Source: CADCVT01 sp035940955 (GTDB lineage: Bacteria > Actinomycetota > Thermoleophilia > Solirubrobacterales > Solirubrobacteraceae). From it: a stretch of 7,531 nt of DNA. The translations under genes were made by a program, and so were the position numbers. Each line of letters opens with the position of its first letter. The first letter of the stretch is position 1. Of the stretch, positions 6,042 through 7,531 are shown piece after piece. The stretch lies in the NCBI GenBank assembly GCA_035940955.1, contig DASZEJ010000045.1, positions 1-7,531 on the forward strand, written 5' to 3'. A model generated the notes under the pieces. The model searched no databases. It was given only the letters and a program-made list of their open reading frames with translations, and had not been told where the DNA came from.

Positions 6042-6743
6042 TCAGATCCGGACGGCCAGGTACGGCGCCGTGGACGGCGCCGGGCTGCCGCCCGGCGGCT
6101 CGTCGGTCACGAGCACCTGGTCGACCCGGCCCGTGTCGGCCGGAACGTCGACCGAGGCGCTGCCGTCCTTGTCGACGGTGAAGAGCGCGTCGGTCGGCCT
6201 CGGGTCCTCCCCGAAGCGCTGCGTCCACACCTGGTAGACGCGCCCCGCGGGCGGCTGGGCCATGCCCTCGACCTTCAGCGTCCCGTGGCCGTCGTCGACG
6301 CTCATCGCGACCCGCTCGCAGCCGCGGATGCACTGGCCGTCGACCGTCGTCGCGCCGTCCTGCAGCACCGCGACGCCGATCCCCACGCCGGCGAGCACGA
6401 GCGCGCAGGCGGCCGCGACGGCGGGCAGCGGGCGGAGCGTCACGAACCCGAGGCGCCGCCCGGTCCGCCGCGGGCGGGCGGCCCGCTCGCGCTCGCGCCG
6501 GCGCTCGCGCGCCTCGGTCTCGACGACGCCCATGATCCGCTTCTTCAGCGCGGGCGGCGGCGCCACGGCGTCGGCCGCGGCGGGAAGCGCGTCGACCACC
6601 GGGCGCAGCGACGCGAGGTCGGTGCGGCACAGGTGGCACGTCCGCAGGTGCGCCTCGAACCGGCGCGCGTCGTCGTCGGGCAGCGCGCCGAGCGCGTAGG
6701 CGGCGACGTCGGAGCCGCAGCCGTCGGTGTGCGTGCCGGTCAC
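6042..6743 (-). CDS. Anti-sigma factor, zinc-finger (ZAS) plus RskA C-terminal domain
   Basis: A 233-residue single-pass membrane protein expected to hold the adjacent ECF sigma factor inactive. The N-terminal cytoplasmic part has the zinc-associated anti-sigma motif H32-x3-C36-x2-C39, with H5 or C9 as possible further ligand. A charged Arg/Glu-rich stretch (about 78-97) precedes one membrane helix (about 106-127, Ala/Gly/Val-rich). The extracytoplasmic part (about 128-233) is RskA-like, with GRVYQVW and ending APYLAVRI. A Cys pair, C138 and C142, sits just outside the membrane. The start is GTG (6741-6743), overlapping the sigma stop as GTGA, with GGAGG seven bases upstream. The frame stays open further upstream, but that part is antisense-style shadow over the sigma gene. 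Known behaviour of the family: release of sigma by stepwise proteolysis or redox signals. Which signal applies here is not shown. Confidence 0.93.
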   Translation of the reverse strand: MTGTHTDGCGSDVAAYALGALPDDDARRFEAHLRTCHLCRTDLASLRPVVDALPAAADAVAPPPALKKRIMGVVETEARERRRERERAARPRRTGRRLGFVTLRPLPAVAAACALVLAGVGIGVAVLQDGATTVDGQCIRGCERVAMSVDDGHGTLKVEGMAQPPAGRVYQVWTQRFGEDPRPTDALFTVDKDGSASVDVPADTGRVDQVLVTDEPPGGSPAPSTAPYLAVRI

Positions 6744-7354
6744 GTCCAGGCCTCCGCCGCGCCCTCTCCGAGGGCACCGCGCAGCTTCTCGAGGCCGAGG
6801 CGCATCCGGCCCTTCACAGTACCCAACGGCGTGTCCAGCATCTCCGCGATCTCGGAATGCGTGAAGCCGCCGAAGTACGCGAGCTCGATGACGCGCAGCT
6901 GGTCGGCCGGCAGCGACCCGAGCGCGGCCCGCACCTCGCCCGCCTCGGTGCGCCGGGCGACCTCGGCGTCGGTGCGCTCCGGCGCCGCGAAGCGCTCCTC
7001 CAGCCCCTCGTCGCTCGCGCGCCGCGAGTCGTGCACGCTGGCGCGCCGCACCGCGTCGATCGCGCGGTGGTGGACGATGCCGAGGACCCACGTCCGCACG
7101 CTCCCGCGGCTCGCGTCGTAGCGCCCGCCCGAGCGCCACAGCGACAGGAACGCCTCCTGGACGACGTCCTCGGCGGCGTTGCGCTTGCCGACGATCCGGT
7201 AGGCGAGCGAGAACGCGGCGGTGCTGTGGCGGTCGTAGACGACGCCGAACGCGGCGGCGTCGCCGTCGTGCAGGCGCTCGACCAGCTCCTCGTCGGCCAG
7301 CGCGCCGAGCTCGGCGCCAGCCCTCGCGTGGGCGGATCGGCGGAAGGAGGCCAT
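6740..7354 (-). CDS. ECF RNA polymerase sigma factor, SigK type
   Basis: A 204-residue group-4 sigma factor that directs RNA polymerase to a specific promoter set. The sigma-2 domain spans about residues 24-104, with the core-binding AEDVVQEAFLSLW (61-73) and DNA-contacting GSVRTWVLGIVHHRAIDAVRR (84-104). The sigma-4 domain spans about 140-195, with SLPADQLRVIELAYF and a helix-turn-helix FTHSEIAEMLDTPLGTVKGR (164-183). Both the TPLGTVKGRMR style and the paired RskA-like anti-sigma gene resemble the SigK/ECF19 lineage; the exact ECF group is inferred. The start is ATG at 7352-7354, about 19 residues before the conserved domain; AAGGAA lies about 11 bases upstream as a weak ribosome site. No promoter could be identified because another gene ends only 37 nt upstream, so the operon promoter probably lies beyond the window. 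It overlaps the anti-sigma gene by four bases. Confidence 0.95.
   Translation of the reverse strand: MASFRRSAHARAGAELGALADEELVERLHDGDAAAFGVVYDRHSTAAFSLAYRIVGKRNAAEDVVQEAFLSLWRSGGRYDASRGSVRTWVLGIVHHRAIDAVRRASVHDSRRASDEGLEERFAAPERTDAEVARRTEAGEVRAALGSLPADQLRVIELAYFGGFTHSEIAEMLDTPLGTVKGRMRLGLEKLRGALGEGAAEAWT
6751..6755 (-). promoter_or_regulatory. Shine-Dalgarno of the anti-sigma gene, inside the sigma gene
   Basis: GGAGG on the - strand, seven bases before the GTG start at 6743. It lies in the last codons of the sigma gene, and with the GTGA overlap it supports coupled, balanced translation of the pair. Confidence 0.7.
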
Positions 7355-7391
7355 GTCCGCCTGTTCCTTACGCGCCCGCCCGGGCCGCGGA

Positions 7392-7531
7392 TCAGCGGCG
7401 CAGCGCCCGGCGTATGGGGTTGCGCTGGTTGGCTCGCCGCCGCGCGCGCAGCAGGACGAGCCCGGTGGCCGCCCCGGCGCCCGCCACGACCACGCCGCCC
7501 GCGTAGGCCAGCCGGCCCCAGTTGCGCGGGT
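7392..7531 (-). CDS. C-terminal end of an unidentified membrane protein (5' part outside window)
   Basis: Read leftwards from the right edge, an open frame of 45 codons ends at TGA (7392-7394). It begins PRNWGRLAYAGG, continues with one hydrophobic helix (about LAYAGGVVVAGAGAATGLVLL) and closes with a very basic tail rich in Arg (RNPIRRALRR). Strong G/C at third positions, the clean helix-plus-basic-tail pattern, and a stop 37 nt before the sigma gene on the same strand support a real gene. The family is not recognisable from this fragment. By position it may be the first visible member of the sigma/anti-sigma/rhomboid operon. Confidence 0.6.
   Translation of the reverse strand, partial: PRNWGRLAYAGGVVVAGAGAATGLVLLRARRRANQRNPIRRALRR

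Noticed and set aside
6744..7139. Upstream extension of the anti-sigma frame to 7139
   Set aside because: The extension is Arg-rich and overlaps the sigma gene. The GTG at 6743 has a good GGAGG site, the GTGA overlap and the usual ZAS-type N-terminus.
7362..7366. GGAAC on the - strand upstream of the sigma gene, resembling an ECF -35 element for autoregulation
   Set aside because: The matching -10 would fall inside the sigma coding region, after its only plausible start codon.
7378..7385. GCCCGGGC palindrome between the membrane protein tail and the sigma gene as a terminator
   Set aside because: It is short with no T tract on either side; palindromes of this kind are common by chance at this GC content.

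Overview
The window is very GC-rich, with G or C at nearly every third codon position. It looks like chromosome from a high-GC actinobacterium. The gene types and protein styles fit the Thermoleophilia (Solirubrobacter, Conexibacter, Patulibacter type): a modular secreted metallophosphoesterase, a RskA-type anti-sigma factor, a zinc-ribbon rhomboid and a short pterin dehydratase. That placement is inferred from protein style, not from a marker gene. I see no mobile element, CRISPR array, rRNA or tRNA. Coding density is close to complete.

Left part (1-2656, + strand): the 3' part of a large modular extracellular protein. Ig-like and jelly-roll modules flank a purple-acid-phosphatase-like metallophosphoesterase domain in which several expected metal ligands are replaced. 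Facing it is a CNNM/CorC-type membrane protein (2653-3960, -). The two genes share a palindromic CTAG that supplies both stop codons. A 98-base gap, the only sizeable intergenic space, separates this from a short pterin-4a-carbinolamine dehydratase gene (4059-4295, -).

Middle (4293-5204): the dehydratase and a cobalamin-binding (BtuF-like) protein gene (+) diverge with almost no space between them. Two ATG codons lie back to back in CATATG. The BtuF-like gene again ends in a CTAG shared with the opposing rhomboid gene.

Right part (5201-7531, all - strand): an apparent operon, read from the right edge, of a membrane protein tail (cut by the window), an ECF sigma factor of SigK type, a zinc-finger/RskA-type anti-sigma factor overlapping it by 4 nt, and a zinc-ribbon rhomboid protease 25 nt further on. 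The sigma and anti-sigma proteins form a standard transmembrane signalling pair. An intramembrane protease in the same apparent transcription unit suggests, without proving, a role in proteolytic release of the sigma factor. This is the most interesting system-level idea in the window. The altered metallophosphoesterase active site is the most interesting single-gene one.
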